Source: Gordonia jinghuaiqii (GTDB lineage: Bacteria; Actinomycetota; Actinomycetes; Mycobacteriales; Mycobacteriaceae). From it: a DNA stretch of 64,000 nt. Shown one piece after another: positions 1 to 22,340 of this stretch. Position 1 is the first letter of the stretch. Each line of letters opens with the position of its first letter. The notes below the pieces were generated by a model. That model was not told the DNA's origin and did not search any database. It saw only the letters and a program-made list of their open reading frames with translations. Position numbers and translations under genes: made by a program. The stretch covers positions 3,038,001 to 3,102,000 of the forward strand of contig NZ_CP059491.1 of NCBI RefSeq assembly GCF_014041935.1, in the 5' to 3' direction.

Positions 1-2361
1 GATGTCGTATGCGACGACCTCCACCGGGTTGGTCTCCGGCAGAGGGCGGCCCACCGAGGACAGTTTGTCGCCGGAGACGTTGGCCAGGATCGCCGAACCG
101 TCGGCGGTGGCGAAGAACTCCAGGATGCGGGCGCGCGGGAAACTGCGGCAGACGTCTTCCCACAGGCCTGCGGACATCCCCGAACCCATGAACAGCCGGA
201 TGGGGTTGTGCTGGTTGATGCGGAAACCCGGGTCCCGGACGACGCCGTTCAGCATCGACCAGGTGTAGGAGACGACGGTGATGCCGTATCGCTGGACCTC
301 GGTCGCGAAGTTCTGGGGGTCGATGCCGTTCGACAGCGCGATCCGCGAACGACCGACAACGGTGGCGCCGAGCGTGGTCAGCAGGCCCGATGCGTGATGC
401 AGGGGCGGCAAGCAGTACACCGTGTCGCGGTCGGTCAGCGCCGCAGCCGATGCCGCGCCGAAGGCTGACATCGCGAAGCGGTGATTGGTGACCGGCCACG
501 GGAAGAGCTTGCCCTGGGCGCGACTGAACAGGATGAACGCCAGGTCGCCCGCCAGACCGGGATCGGGTCGGTACCACGACGGCAGAACCACGGCCGCCGG
601 GTCGATCCGTTCCATGTCGACCACCCGCGTGCCGTCGGCGCCGTCGATGGCACGTGACTCGCCGCTACCCCCGCCGAGTACGAGTACGCGCCCGGAAGCG
701 GCGGCCGCCTGGTCCAGATGAGTCGGGTCGGTGACGATGACCGAGCTGTCCGCGAGACGCAACATCTCCCGCAGGTCCGCGTCACCGGCGAGGAGGACCG
801 ACACCGCGCCCAGTCGGGACAGGGCCGCGACGACGACCAGCGCACTGGGACGGGTCTCCATCAGGACACCGATGTGCTGACCGGGACGCACCCCGCAATC
901 GATGAGCCCGGCGACCACGTTGTTGATGCGGGTGTCGACCTGCGCGTGGGTGAGGACCCGGTTCTCGAACAGGAACAGTTCGTTGTCGCCACCGCGTTTG
1001 GTGTTCTCCGCCATCAACTTCGACAACGAGATGCGCGTGCCGCTCTGGATCTGGCCGAGACGCAGGAGCCTGGGCACGGTACGCACCGATTCCGAGGCGA
1101 CCGCGCGCGAGGTGCGTTGCAGAGAATTCGCGAATCCGAGGAGCTCGCGGGACGCGGCGGTACCGGCGTCGGCGACCGAACCCACGCCGTGGGTGATGCG
1201 CGAGGAGAGACTCACACCGCCGCCGTGACCATGTTCCACCAGCGACATCTCCGAGATCAGCTCCGGGCGCCGACCGTTGGACGACAGCCAGTTGACCCAT
1301 TCGGCGGTGGTCGGCCAGGTGTGCTGACCTGCCGCGGTGCCGACCACGAGCCCGAAATGTCCCACGGGGAGGGTGGATTCGTACACCTCGGCGTCGGGTG
1401 CGGCCCGGACGATTCCGCGTACCGCCGTCGGCTGCCCGATGTCGTCGGCCTCGCCCACGAAGGCCAGGACCGGGCAGGTTATCTCGGTCAGCGAGACGAG
1501 ATCGCCGTTGACCACGAACCCACCCGAGACCATCCGGTTGTGCGCGACGAACTGCCGCAGCAACTCGGCGATCGCCGGACCGGACCAGGCCACCCAGCCG
1601 TCGGCCTCGAGGAAACGACGTTGGTCCTCGCGCGGGAGCAGGGCCTCGCGGTCGTGCAACCGGCGGAGGAAGTCGATTCGGCTGCGGACCGTCTTGACCG
1701 GGTCGAGCAGCTGGAAGCCGGTGCGAGCCATCCAGTCCCGGACCCAGAGATTGCGCGAGAACGCTTTGTCGGCCAGGAACTCGGCGGCCGGGGCGACGAG
1801 CCCGGCGGGCAGCCCCAACGGGAGCGCGGCGAGAACGTCGACGGGGCTGCCGAACGTGATCAGGCTGGCGATGCCCTTGGACCTGCGATACGCCGCCGCC
1901 TGGTAGGCGAACATGCCACCCTGCGAGTAGCCGGCGAGATGGATGTCGCGGCCCGTCGCCTCGACGATCAGGTCGATGGCCCGGCTGATAGCGACCACGT
2001 GGTCGGCGAGGTTGCGCTCCATCCCGCCCTCTTCGGAATCGGGCGAACCGAAGTCGATGACCCAGGGCGTGATGCCGTTGCGGTGCAGGACGGAGACCGC
2101 GCCGTTCTGGTCGGTGACGTCGTAGACGTTGGCCGACACCATCATCGGCGGTACGAGCACGATGTTCGGACCGGTCGAGGGCTCGTTCGGGAAATACCGG
2201 CGGAGCCGGAACATCTTCTGCGTCTCGACGATCGCGAACGGCGCAGGCTCGGTGCCGGTCTCGAGGCCGCCGAAGCGCAGCACCTCGAGTCCGTTCTGAG
2301 CAGTGGCCAGCACCCGACCGACGACTCCACCGATATCAGGGACCCCGTCCCAACCCACCAT
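1..2361 (-). CDS. Fused alpha/beta hydrolase (lipase-like) and AMP-binding acyl-CoA synthetase-like protein, Rv1683 type, 3' end outside window
   Basis: The reading frame is open from an ATG at 2361 (GGGAGGGA about 10 bases upstream) to the window edge, giving 787 residues. Residues 1 to about 370 form an alpha/beta hydrolase with the nucleophile motif GYSQG (Ser at about 146) and a VLVPPMMV strand early on, as in PhaC-like lipases. From about residue 430 it resembles a long-chain acyl-CoA synthetase (PGQHIGVLMETRPSALV; YCLPPLHHASGLL). The P-loop of the second half is degenerate: where TSGTTGxPKG is expected it reads FSRAQGKLFPWP. The architecture matches the mycobacterial Rv1683 family, annotated as lipase plus fatty-acyl-CoA synthase and linked to triacylglycerol metabolism; family length is about 1,000 residues, so roughly 200 are missing. 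It lies 83 bases downstream of argH on the same strand. Family assignment is firm; whether the ligase half still makes acyl-adenylate is doubtful. Confidence 0.85.
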   Translation of the reverse strand, partial: MVGWDGVPDIGGVVGRVLATAQNGLEVLRFGGLETGTEPAPFAIVETQKMFRLRRYFPNEPSTGPNIVLVPPMMVSANVYDVTDQNGAVSVLHRNGITPWVIDFGSPDSEEGGMERNLADHVVAISRAIDLIVEATGRDIHLAGYSQGGMFAYQAAAYRRSKGIASLITFGSPVDVLAALPLGLPAGLVAPAAEFLADKAFSRNLWVRDWMARTGFQLLDPVKTVRSRIDFLRRLHDREALLPREDQRRFLEADGWVAWSGPAIAELLRQFVAHNRMVSGGFVVNGDLVSLTEITCPVLAFVGEADDIGQPTAVRGIVRAAPDAEVYESTLPVGHFGLVVGTAAGQHTWPTTAEWVNWLSSNGRRPELISEMSLVEHGHGGGVSLSSRITHGVGSVADAGTAASRELLGFANSLQRTSRAVASESVRTVPRLLRLGQIQSGTRISLSKLMAENTKRGGDNELFLFENRVLTHAQVDTRINNVVAGLIDCGVRPGQHIGVLMETRPSALVVVAALSRLGAVSVLLAGDADLREMLRLADSSVIVTDPTHLDQAAAASGRVLVLGGGSGESRAIDGADGTRVVDMERIDPAAVVLPSWYRPDPGLAGDLAFILFSRAQGKLFPWPVTNHRFAMSAFGAASAAALTDRDTVYCLPPLHHASGLLTTLGATVVGRSRIALSNGIDPQNFATEVQRYGITVVSYTWSMLNGVVRDPGFRINQHNPIRLFMGSGMSAGLWEDVCRSFPRARILEFFATADGSAILANVSGDKLSSVGRPLPETNPVEVVAYDI

Positions 2362-2444
2362 CGTGTTCGTTCCCTCCCCGGCACCGCCGAACGTTGCGCA
2401 CCGATCACCCGGTGACTGAGGTCACTGTACTCACGTGATGGCCG

Positions 2445-5110
<2,666 letters not shown>

Positions 5111-5274
5111 GAGGTGAAGCTCCTGTTCTAGCGTTGACCCGAGTCCATCATCGGACCCGGGGTTCCGACAACACCGTCCGGGTGTCGGTTGGGTGTCGGG
5201 GAGTCTGTGGTGTGGGTGAGTGGTGCCTTGGGTGAGTATGTCCGTGGGTGTGGCGCCGCTCGATCGGCCGGCGG
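5111..5274. promoter_or_regulatory. argR-argG intergenic region, probable argGH promoter
   Basis: A 164-base gap in an otherwise tight cluster. On the minus strand a TAGAAC hexamer lies about 20 bases before the argG start and could be a -10 element. An imperfect 8-bp inverted repeat (CCGAGTCC ... GGACCCGG, one mismatch) at about 5138-5160 could close the argR transcript. No coding sequence is apparent. The promoter assignment is inference from spacing. Confidence 0.4.
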
Positions 5275-5781
5275 CTACACGAGACCCTCGATCCGCCGGG
5301 CGAGTCCGGCCCCGTCGAGCGGTTCGCGGGCCACGACGAAGATCGTGTCGTCCCCGGCGATCGTGCCGACCACGTCCGGAAGACGCGCGCGGTCCAGTGC
5401 GGCGGCCAGATAGTGCGCCGCACCCGGCGGGGTTCGCAGGACCGCGAGGTTGCCGCTGCTGTCGGTCGAGACCAGCAGGTCCGAGACGAGCCTGCCGAGT
5501 CGATCGGTACCGCCGGACACACCGCGGACCGGCGAACCGTCCTCGGGCACGACGTACACGCCGGCACCGCCGTCGGCGGCGCGCAGTTTGACGGCACCGA
5601 GCTCGTCGAGGTCACGCGAGAGCGTCGCCTGGGTGGCCTCCACGCCTTCCTCGGCCAGTAACCGCTGCAACTCGGACTGACTCCGTACCTGGTGCGTGGA
5701 CAGGATCTCGATGATTCGCGCATGCCGTCCCGCCCGCGTTGCGGCCAGGCGGCTCTCCGAGGGTTCGGCTCCGGCGGTCAT
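5275..5781 (-). CDS. argR: Arginine repressor
   Basis: DNA-binding regulator of arginine genes; the family forms hexamers with arginine as corepressor. The 168-residue protein has the winged-helix N-domain (residues ~18-80: [27 protein letters not shown]) and the C-terminal oligomerisation and arginine-binding domain with the signature [14 protein letters not shown] near residue 145. ATG at 5781 is 33 bases after the argF stop, so it is co-transcribed with the genes it controls. Its likely operator is the pair of boxes at the argC start. Confidence 0.97.
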   Translation of the reverse strand: MTAGAEPSESRLAATRAGRHARIIEILSTHQVRSQSELQRLLAEEGVEATQATLSRDLDELGAVKLRAADGGAGVYVVPEDGSPVRGVSGGTDRLGRLVSDLLVSTDSSGNLAVLRTPPGAAHYLAAALDRARLPDVVGTIAGDDTIFVVAREPLDGAGLARRIEGLV

Positions 5782-5814
5782 CGGTCTTCCCGGGTCATCG
5801 GTCTTCTTTTCGGG

Positions 5815-7996
<2,182 letters not shown>

Positions 7997-8000
<4 letters not shown>

Positions 8001-8964
8001 GAGTTCTCCTGTGTCTGTGGTTCATCCGCGGCGCGCGGCGGGACGGCCGATCCGGCCTCGCGCGGTCCGACCACGGTGGTGCCGGTCGAGCTCTCGGTCA
8101 ACAGCTCGGCGAGCACGGAATGGGCGACCCGTCCGTCGATCACGTGGGCGCGTTGCACTCCCCCGGTCACCGCGCGCAGGCAGGCCTCCATCTTCGGGAC
8201 CATCCCCGCGTCCAGCGACGGCAGCAGTCCGGCGACCGCATCGGTGTCGATCTGCGACACCAGCGACCCCCGATCGGGCCAGTCGGTGTACAGACCTTCG
8301 ACGTCGGTCAGCATCACCAGCCGCGACGCACCGAGAGCTTCGGCGAGGGCGCCGGCGGCGGTGTCGGCGTTGATGTTGTGGACGACGCCGTCGCGGTCGG
8401 GCGCGAGGGTCGAGACCACCGGGATGCGCCCGGCGGCAACGAGATCGAGCACCGCGGAAGTGTTGACCGATGCGATGTCACCGACCAGACCGATGTCGGT
8501 CGGCACGCCTTCGACGAGGACGGTGCGGCGGGCCGCGGTGAACAGATGCGCATCCTCGCCGGTGATCCCCACCGCGTAGGGGCCGTGGGCGTTGATCAGG
8601 CCGACGAGTTCGCGGCCGACCTGACCGAACAGAACCATCCGGGCAACGTCCATCACCTCCGGGGTGGTCACCCGGAATCCGCCCTTGAACTCACCCTGCA
8701 GGCCGAGTCGCTTCAGCATCGCCGAGATCTGCGGCCCACCGCCGTGGACGACGACGGGATGCATGCCGCACGCACGCAGGAACACCATGTCCGCGGCGAA
8801 GGCCTTCTTGAGGTCGTCGTCGACCATCGCGTTGCCGCCGTACTTGACCACGACGGTCGCCCCGGCGAGTTCCTGCAGGGCGGGCAGCGCCTCGGCGAGA
8901 ACAGTCGCCTTGGCCAGTCCGGCCGCGGGATCGATCCGGTGCCCGTGCCCCGTTGCATCCGTGC

Positions 8965-8968
<4 letters not shown>
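7997..8968 (-). CDS. argB: Acetylglutamate kinase
   Basis: Phosphorylates N-acetylglutamate, usually the feedback-inhibited step of the pathway. From the ATG at 8968 it is 323 residues, with VVKYGGNAM near residue 40, VVHGGGPQI near 75 and [12 protein letters not shown] near 205 (ATP and substrate loops of the amino-acid kinase fold). The frame is open 147 bases further upstream inside argJ, but 8968 is preferred because it gives the same ATGA overlap seen at the other junctions and matches the family N-terminus. Confidence 0.96.
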
Positions 8969-13872
<4,904 letters not shown>

Positions 13873-13927
13873 TGTGTATCAACTACTTTCGTCGCGTCGT
13901 GGGAGTCAGCGGGGCGGGGGCGCCGGA

Positions 13928-16499
<2,572 letters not shown>

Positions 16500-16656
16500 T
16501 CGCTCAGTCTCGACAGCACAACGCCCGACGACCTGAGCAGAACTACTCGGTCGGGGTCCGCAATCCCCCTGCTGACGCAGTACGCGGATAGCCTGCAACG
16601 AGTTGTGTGCGCCGCATCACCGTGTGCGCACCCGAGACCCGAGGAGACCATCCACC

Positions 16657-17517
16657 GTGCAGCCCTCCAGCACCACGCAGCTCCGCGGCGACGGCATCTG
16701 GCTCGCCGCCGACATCTGGGACCCCGGTGCCGACCCGAAGGGCACCGTGCTGCTGCTGCACGGCGGCGGACAGACCCGGCACTCGTGGCAGCGGACCGGC
16801 GCTCGACTCGCCGAGCACGGCTGGCAGGCACTCACCATCGACGCGCGTGGACACGGTGACAGCGACTGGCCCGACGACGCGGACTACAGCAGCGAGGCGC
16901 ACGCACGCGACATTTGTACGATCGTCGACGATCTCGGCGTGCGACCCGTCCTCGTCGGGGCGTCGATGGGCGGACTCGCGGCGCTGCAGGTCGCGAGTGG
17001 CCACCCCGAGCTCCCCCGGGCTCTCGTGCTGGTCGACATCACGCCGACCGCGGAACCCGCAGGCATCGCCAAGATCACCGGCTTCATGCGTGCCGGTCTG
17101 GCCGGCTTCGACAGTCTCGACGACGCGCTCGAGGCCGTCGTCGCCTACAACCCGCATCGGCAGCGCCCACCCCGGATCGACGGTCTGCGCAAGAATCTCC
17201 GCGAACGCGACGGACGCTGGTACTGGCATTGGGACCCACGAATGCTCACCGATCACGGCGACGTCGAAGAGATGGGTCCCGCACGCGAGGCCCGTGCCCG
17301 TGCGGCCGCGCGGGCGGTCACCGCGCCCACCCTCCTCATCCGGGGCAAGCAGTCCGACGTCGTCAGCGCCGACGGCGCCCGCGAACTCCTCGAGCTGATC
17401 CCGGGCGCGCGGTACATCGACGTCGGCGGGGCGGGCCACATGGTCGGCGGCGACGACAACGATGTCCTGAGCCGAGGACTCCTTGAGTTCCTCGACGAGG
17501 TCGCCTGCACCCCGTGA
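16657..17517 (+). CDS. Alpha/beta hydrolase
   Basis: A 286-residue single-domain hydrolase. LLLHGGGQTRHSW supplies the oxyanion-hole HG motif, GASMGG the nucleophile (Ser at about 107), GKQSDVVS the region of the acid residue and GAGHMV the catalytic His. DARGHGDSDWP is typical of the haloperoxidase/esterase branch. GTG 16657 follows GAGGAGA at 16641-16647 with good spacing; the frame extends 54 bases upstream without a better signal. The substrate is unknown. It is transcribed away from the acyltransferase and ends at a strong hairpin. Confidence 0.88.
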   Translation: MQPSSTTQLRGDGIWLAADIWDPGADPKGTVLLLHGGGQTRHSWQRTGARLAEHGWQALTIDARGHGDSDWPDDADYSSEAHARDICTIVDDLGVRPVLVGASMGGLAALQVASGHPELPRALVLVDITPTAEPAGIAKITGFMRAGLAGFDSLDDALEAVVAYNPHRQRPPRIDGLRKNLRERDGRWYWHWDPRMLTDHGDVEEMGPAREARARAAARAVTAPTLLIRGKQSDVVSADGARELLELIPGARYIDVGGAGHMVGGDDNDVLSRGLLEFLDEVACTP

Positions 17518-17535
17518 CGCACTGCCCCCATGACA

Positions 17536-17570
17536 CCAGGACCCACCTCATCGCATGAGGTGGGTCCTGG
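17536..17570. terminator. Bidirectional terminator-like hairpin
   Basis: A perfect 15-bp stem (CCAGGACCCACCTCA / TGAGGTGGGTCCTGG) with a 5-base loop TCGCA sits between the converging hydrolase (stop 17517) and tex (stop 17602). There is no T-tract on either side, as is common in actinobacteria. It likely serves both transcripts. Confidence 0.8.
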
Positions 17571-17601
17571 CCATGTGTGCCCCGACTGACTGACAGGTCG
17601 G

Positions 17602-20127
17602 CTACTTGCCGAAGCCGGCACGCTTGAGAGCGTCGGCCATCGAACCGCTCGGCGCAGGCCTGCGGTCGTTGCGGTTGCCGCCGCCCCGGTTCGCCTGGTT
17701 GCCCTGATTGTTCCGGGCGCCCTGAGCGTTCTGGGCGCCCGGGCCGCCCCGGTTACCGCCCCGTTGATCGTTGCGCCGCGGCTGGCCGCCCCCGCGGTTG
17801 TTCTCCCCACGCGGAGCTCGCGATCCGCCCTTGCCGTTGCCTGCCGACTCACCGGTCGCGGGTTCGTCGTCGAGGCGCAGCGACAGTCCGATGCGCTTGC
17901 GCTCGGTGTCGACGTCCATCACCTTCACCTTGACGATGTCGCCGGACTTGACGACCTCGTGCGGGTCGGAGACGAAGCGGTGCGCCATCGCCGACACGTG
18001 GACGAGCCCGTCCTGGTGGACGCCCACGTCGACGAAGGCGCCGAACGCCGCGACGTTGGTGACCTGTCCCTCCAGCACCATGCCGGGCGTGAGGTCGGAG
18101 ACCTTCTCGATGCCGGTCGCAAAGGTCGCGGTCTTGAACTCGGGTCGGGGGTCGCGACCCGGTTTGTCGAGCTCGGCGATGATGTCGACGACGGTCGGCC
18201 GGCCGAAGGTCTCGTCCACGAAGTCATCGGCGCGCAGCTTGCTGAGCGTCGCGGTGTCGCCGATGAGGGAACGGACATCGGTGCCGACCTTGTCGAGGAT
18301 GCGCGTGACCACCGGGTAGGCCTCGGGGTGAACGCTCGACGCGTCGAGGGGGTTGTCGCCGTCGGTGATCCGCAGGAATCCCGCACACTGCTCGAACGCC
18401 TTGGGTCCGAGCCGGGGCACATCGGTGATCTGCTTGCGGCTGCGGAACGCTCCATGCGCATCCCGGTGCGTGACAAGCGATTCCGCGAGGCCTGCGGTGA
18501 TTCCGGAGACCCGTGACAGCAGCGGGACCGATGCGGTGTTGACGTCGACACCCACCGCGTTCACCGCGTCTTCGACGACGGCGCCGAGCGAGCGGGCGAG
18601 CAGGGTCTCGGAGATGTCGTGCTGGTACTGCCCCACCCCGATCGACTTCGGATCGATCTTCACCAGCTCGGCGAGCGGGTCCTGCAGGCGGCGCGCGATG
18701 GACACCGCCCCGCGGATCGAGACATCGAGGTCGGGTAGCTCCTTGGAGGCGTACGCCGACGCAGAATACACCGAGGCCCCGGCCTCGGACACGACGACGC
18801 TGGTCGGCGGCTTCTTGCCCGCGCCCTTGATGGCGGCGAGGAGCTCACCGGCCAGGGCATCGGTCTCGCGGGAGGCGGTTCCGTTGCCGATCGCGATCAG
18901 CTCGACTCCGTGCTTCTCCACGAGGGCGCCCAGGACCGCGAGCGACCCCGACTTGTCGCGACGCGGCTCGTGCGGATAGATGGTCGCGGTGTCGACGACC
19001 TTGCCGGTGGCGTTGACGACTGCGACCTTCACACCGGTCCGCAGGCCGGGATCGAGACCCATCGTGGTGCGTGCACCAGCAGGCGCGGCCAGCAGTAGAT
19101 CCTTGAGGTTGGTGGCGAAGACGGCCACCGCGTCGGCCTCGGCCGCCTGGCGCAGACGCATCCGCACATCGAGAGACAGACCGACGAACAGTTTGGTGCG
19201 CCATGCCCAGCGCACGGTGTCGGCCAGCCAGCGGTCGGCGGGACGCCCCTGATCGGACAGTCCGAAGCGGGCGGAGATGCGCTGTTCGTACGGGCCCGGT
19301 CCGGCCGGGCGGTCGGCGGCATCCGGATCGGCGTCGAGGGTGACCGACAGGATGTCCTCACGCTCGCCTCTCAGCACGGCCAGCACCCGGTGTGACGGCA
19401 GCGAGGTGAAGGGCTCGGAGAACTCGAAGTAGTCGGCGAACTTGGCACCGGCGGACTCCTTGCCCTCCCGCACCGTGGTCCTCAGGACACCGGTCTGCCA
19501 CATCAGTTCACGCAGTTCACCGACGAGGTCGGCGTCCTCGGCGAACCGTTCGACCGCGATCGCCCGCGCGCCTTCGAGCTGTTCGGCGGTGAACGTCGAC
19601 GGATCGGTCATCGGATCCGACAGCAGGGCGTCGGCCACGGGCTCGTGCCCGGCCTCGCGGGCGATCTGCGCCTTGGTGCGACGTTTGGGCTTGTAGGGCA
19701 GGTAGATGTCCTCGAGGCGGGCCTTGGTGTCGGCGGCGAGGATGCGGGCGTCGAGGTCGGCATCGAGCTTGCCCTGCGCGGCGATCGACTCGCGCACGGA
19801 CTGGCGTCGCGCCTCGAGGTCACGCAGGTATCCGAGGCGCTCGTCGAGGGCGCGCAGTGCGATGTCGTCGAGACCGCCGGTGACCTCCTTGCGGTACCGC
19901 GCGACGAACGGAACGGTCGAGCCACCGTCGAGGAGCTCGATCGCGGCGCGGACCTGTCCGACGCCGACCCCGAGTTCGGTGGCGATGGCCGAGGCGATCC
20001 GCGCGTTCACGACCGCGGGGTCAGGAACGGGGACCGTCTGCGGGGCGGCGGGGACCGGTGAACCGGACGCTCCTGCAGCGGCGGACTCGGGAACTGGCGC
20101 GGGCGTGGGTGACACAGTTTCTGACAC
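17602..20127 (-). CDS. tex: Tex-family transcription accessory / RNA-binding protein
   Basis: From GTG 20127 it is 841 residues. Domains in order: Tex N-terminal helical region (~35-250, PFVARYRKEVTGGLDD, YLPYKPKRRTKAQIARE), YqgF-like RNase-H fold (MGLDPGLRTGVKVAVV, ~355-480), helix-hairpin-helix pair (VDVNTASVPLLSRVSG; ITDVPRLGPKAFEQCAGFLR), and an S1 RNA-binding domain (GMVLEGQVTNVAAFGAFVDV, ~655-725). The tail of about 80 residues is unusual: rich in Gly, Arg, Asn and Gln, with RGG-like repeats, ending in MADALKRAGFGK. Tex proteins bind nucleic acids and the transcription machinery; the exact role is unsettled. The frame extends upstream to 20334 but would run through the neighbouring methyltransferase gene. 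Confidence 0.93.
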   Translation of the reverse strand: MSETVSPTPAPVPESAAAGASGSPVPAAPQTVPVPDPAVVNARIASAIATELGVGVGQVRAAIELLDGGSTVPFVARYRKEVTGGLDDIALRALDERLGYLRDLEARRQSVRESIAAQGKLDADLDARILAADTKARLEDIYLPYKPKRRTKAQIAREAGHEPVADALLSDPMTDPSTFTAEQLEGARAIAVERFAEDADLVGELRELMWQTGVLRTTVREGKESAGAKFADYFEFSEPFTSLPSHRVLAVLRGEREDILSVTLDADPDAADRPAGPGPYEQRISARFGLSDQGRPADRWLADTVRWAWRTKLFVGLSLDVRMRLRQAAEADAVAVFATNLKDLLLAAPAGARTTMGLDPGLRTGVKVAVVNATGKVVDTATIYPHEPRRDKSGSLAVLGALVEKHGVELIAIGNGTASRETDALAGELLAAIKGAGKKPPTSVVVSEAGASVYSASAYASKELPDLDVSIRGAVSIARRLQDPLAELVKIDPKSIGVGQYQHDISETLLARSLGAVVEDAVNAVGVDVNTASVPLLSRVSGITAGLAESLVTHRDAHGAFRSRKQITDVPRLGPKAFEQCAGFLRITDGDNPLDASSVHPEAYPVVTRILDKVGTDVRSLIGDTATLSKLRADDFVDETFGRPTVVDIIAELDKPGRDPRPEFKTATFATGIEKVSDLTPGMVLEGQVTNVAAFGAFVDVGVHQDGLVHVSAMAHRFVSDPHEVVKSGDIVKVKVMDVDTERKRIGLSLRLDDEPATGESAGNGKGGSRAPRGENNRGGGQPRRNDQRGGNRGGPGAQNAQGARNNQGNQANRGGGNRNDRRPAPSGSMADALKRAGFGK

Positions 20128-20162
20128 GATCGCCGACCCTACCGGCCGCCTCGGACAGCGCC

Positions 20163-20972
20163 TCAGTCGCGACCCGCCGCGCTGTGTATCCGCGCACTCT
20201 CGTATAGACAGATGGCGGCCGCGGCAGCCACATTGAGACTCTCCGCGCGACCACGGATCGGAATGGACACCCGGTGGTCGGCGAACCGCTGGATGTCGGC
20301 GGACAGGCCGTGCGCCTCGTTGCCGAAGAGCCACCCGACCCGGCCGGCCAGGACATCGGCGGCATGGTCGAGAACCACCTCACCGTCCGCGGCCGTCGCG
20401 AGCAGCGCGATGCCGGCGCGACGGATGGCGTCCAGACCGTCGGTCAGCGCACGATGGCGCACGACCGGCACGGTGAACACACTGCCCGCGCTCGCCCGCA
20501 CACACTTGCCGTTGTGCGGGTCGACCGCGTCGCCGAGCAAGACGACGGCATCGGCACCCATCGCGTCGGCGCATCGGATCAGTGTCCCCGCGTTACCCGG
20601 CTCGCGCGCCTCCACGGCGATCGCGAGCAGTCGAGGCTGCGCGGCCAGCACGGCGTCGAGCGGGACGTCGAGCAGCGGACACACCGCGAAGATCCCCGGC
20701 GGCGTGGAGGTCTCGGCGAGCTTCGACGCGGCGCGCGCACTGACGACGAGGACCGGCACACCCGCGGCTGCGGCTGTGTCGAGGAGTTCCCGGTGCCGTG
20801 GCTGATCATCGTCGGAGACGAGCACGGTCTCGGCGCGGCCGACCGCGAGCGCCGACGACACCGCGTTGGCCCCCTCGGCCAGGAAACGCCCCTGGTCGCG
20901 ACGCTCGGCGGCGCGACGGAGCTTGGCATACGACACGACCCGCGAGGACCGCTCGGACAGGATCTCCGTCAT
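20163..20972 (-). CDS. SpoU-family RNA 2'-O-methyltransferase (TsnR/TrmH-like)
   Basis: A 269-residue SPOUT methyltransferase expected to methylate a ribose 2'-OH in rRNA or tRNA using SAM. The three SpoU motifs are clear: VEAREPGNAGTLIRCADAMG (motif 1), GWLFGNEAHGL (motif 2) and IPIRGRAESLNVAAAAAICLYE region (motif 3, C-terminal knot). The N-domain (EGANAVSSAL) is the L30e-like substrate-binding part. It sits 47 bases downstream of rplT in the infC-rpmI-rplT cluster, the position of tsnR in M. tuberculosis, suggesting a ribosome-related target. Confidence 0.93.
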   Translation of the reverse strand: MTEILSERSSRVVSYAKLRRAAERRDQGRFLAEGANAVSSALAVGRAETVLVSDDDQPRHRELLDTAAAAGVPVLVVSARAASKLAETSTPPGIFAVCPLLDVPLDAVLAAQPRLLAIAVEAREPGNAGTLIRCADAMGADAVVLLGDAVDPHNGKCVRASAGSVFTVPVVRHRALTDGLDAIRRAGIALLATAADGEVVLDHAADVLAGRVGWLFGNEAHGLSADIQRFADHRVSIPIRGRAESLNVAAAAAICLYESARIHSAAGRD

Positions 20973-21019
20973 CGGATGATCGTCCTCGCGACTCGCGGGT
21001 CGTGTGGAGTGTGGCGCAA

Positions 21020-21400
21020 TCAGGCAGCCGGTGCGTTGACGTCGGCCGGCAGTGCCTTGCGAGCGACCTCGACCAGACCGGTGAAGGCCTCGGGATCGGT
21101 CACCGCGATGTCGGCGAGCACCTTGCGGTCAACCTCGACACCAGCAGCCTTGAGGCCCTGGATGAAGCGGTTGTACGTGATGTCGTTGGCGCGGGCCGCA
21201 GCGTTGATACGCGAGATCCACAGCTTGCGGAACTCACCCTTGCGGGCGCGACGGTCGCGGTAGGCGTAGGTCAGCGAGTGGAGCTGCTGTTCCTTCGCCT
21301 TGCGGTAGAGGCGCGACCGCTGTCCGCGGTAGCCCTTCGACGCCTCGAGGGTGGACCGACGCTTCTTCTGGGCGTTGACGGCCCTTTTCACGCGTGCCAT
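21020..21400 (-). CDS. rplT: 50S ribosomal protein L20
   Basis: A 126-residue protein with the canonical L20 sequence ([57 protein letters not shown]). It binds 23S rRNA and is needed for early 50S assembly. ATG at 21400 follows AAGGATC. It lies 43 bases downstream of rpmI in the conserved infC-rpmI-rplT order. Confidence 0.99.
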   Translation of the reverse strand: MARVKRAVNAQKKRRSTLEASKGYRGQRSRLYRKAKEQQLHSLTYAYRDRRARKGEFRKLWISRINAAARANDITYNRFIQGLKAAGVEVDRKVLADIAVTDPEAFTGLVEVARKALPADVNAPAA

Positions 21401-21443
21401 GTGTTAGATCCTTTTGCTTGTCAGATGTCTGGGGTCGCTGGCG

Positions 21444-21638
21444 TCAGCGGTTGAGCAGTCGCTTGATGCGCGGGGCGTCGTTCTCGCTGACGACGGTGGT
21501 GCCGTCGAGACGACGGGTGCGCTTCGAGGACTTGTGCTCGAGCAGGTGGCGACGGTTGGCCTTCTGGCGCACGATCTTGCCGCTGCCGGTCACCTTGAAA
21601 CGCTTCGCGGTGCCCTTGTGGGTCTTGCTCTTCGGCAT
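21444..21638 (-). CDS. rpmI: 50S ribosomal protein L35
   Basis: A 64-residue basic protein, [20 protein letters not shown] followed by [14 protein letters not shown] and IKRLLNR, which is diagnostic for L35. ATG at 21638 follows AAAGGGAAG. It is 117 bases downstream of infC and 43 upstream of rplT. Confidence 0.99.
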   Translation of the reverse strand: MPKSKTHKGTAKRFKVTGSGKIVRQKANRRHLLEHKSSKRTRRLDGTTVVSENDAPRIKRLLNR

Positions 21639-21755
21639 GTTCTTCCCTTTCTCGGGCGAACTCGGTCAGCCGGACCTGATGAGGTCCGGCAGACTCCGGG
21701 TTCGCGTGTCGTGATCTCGGCCGGGAGGATCTGCCCTCACACCCGGCCGATCGAC

Positions 21756-22340
<585 letters not shown>

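Noticed and set aside
718..2415. 565-codon open frame on the plus strand
   Set aside because: Antisense to the lipase/acyl-CoA ligase fusion, whose minus-strand translation shows real motifs; the plus-strand product has none.
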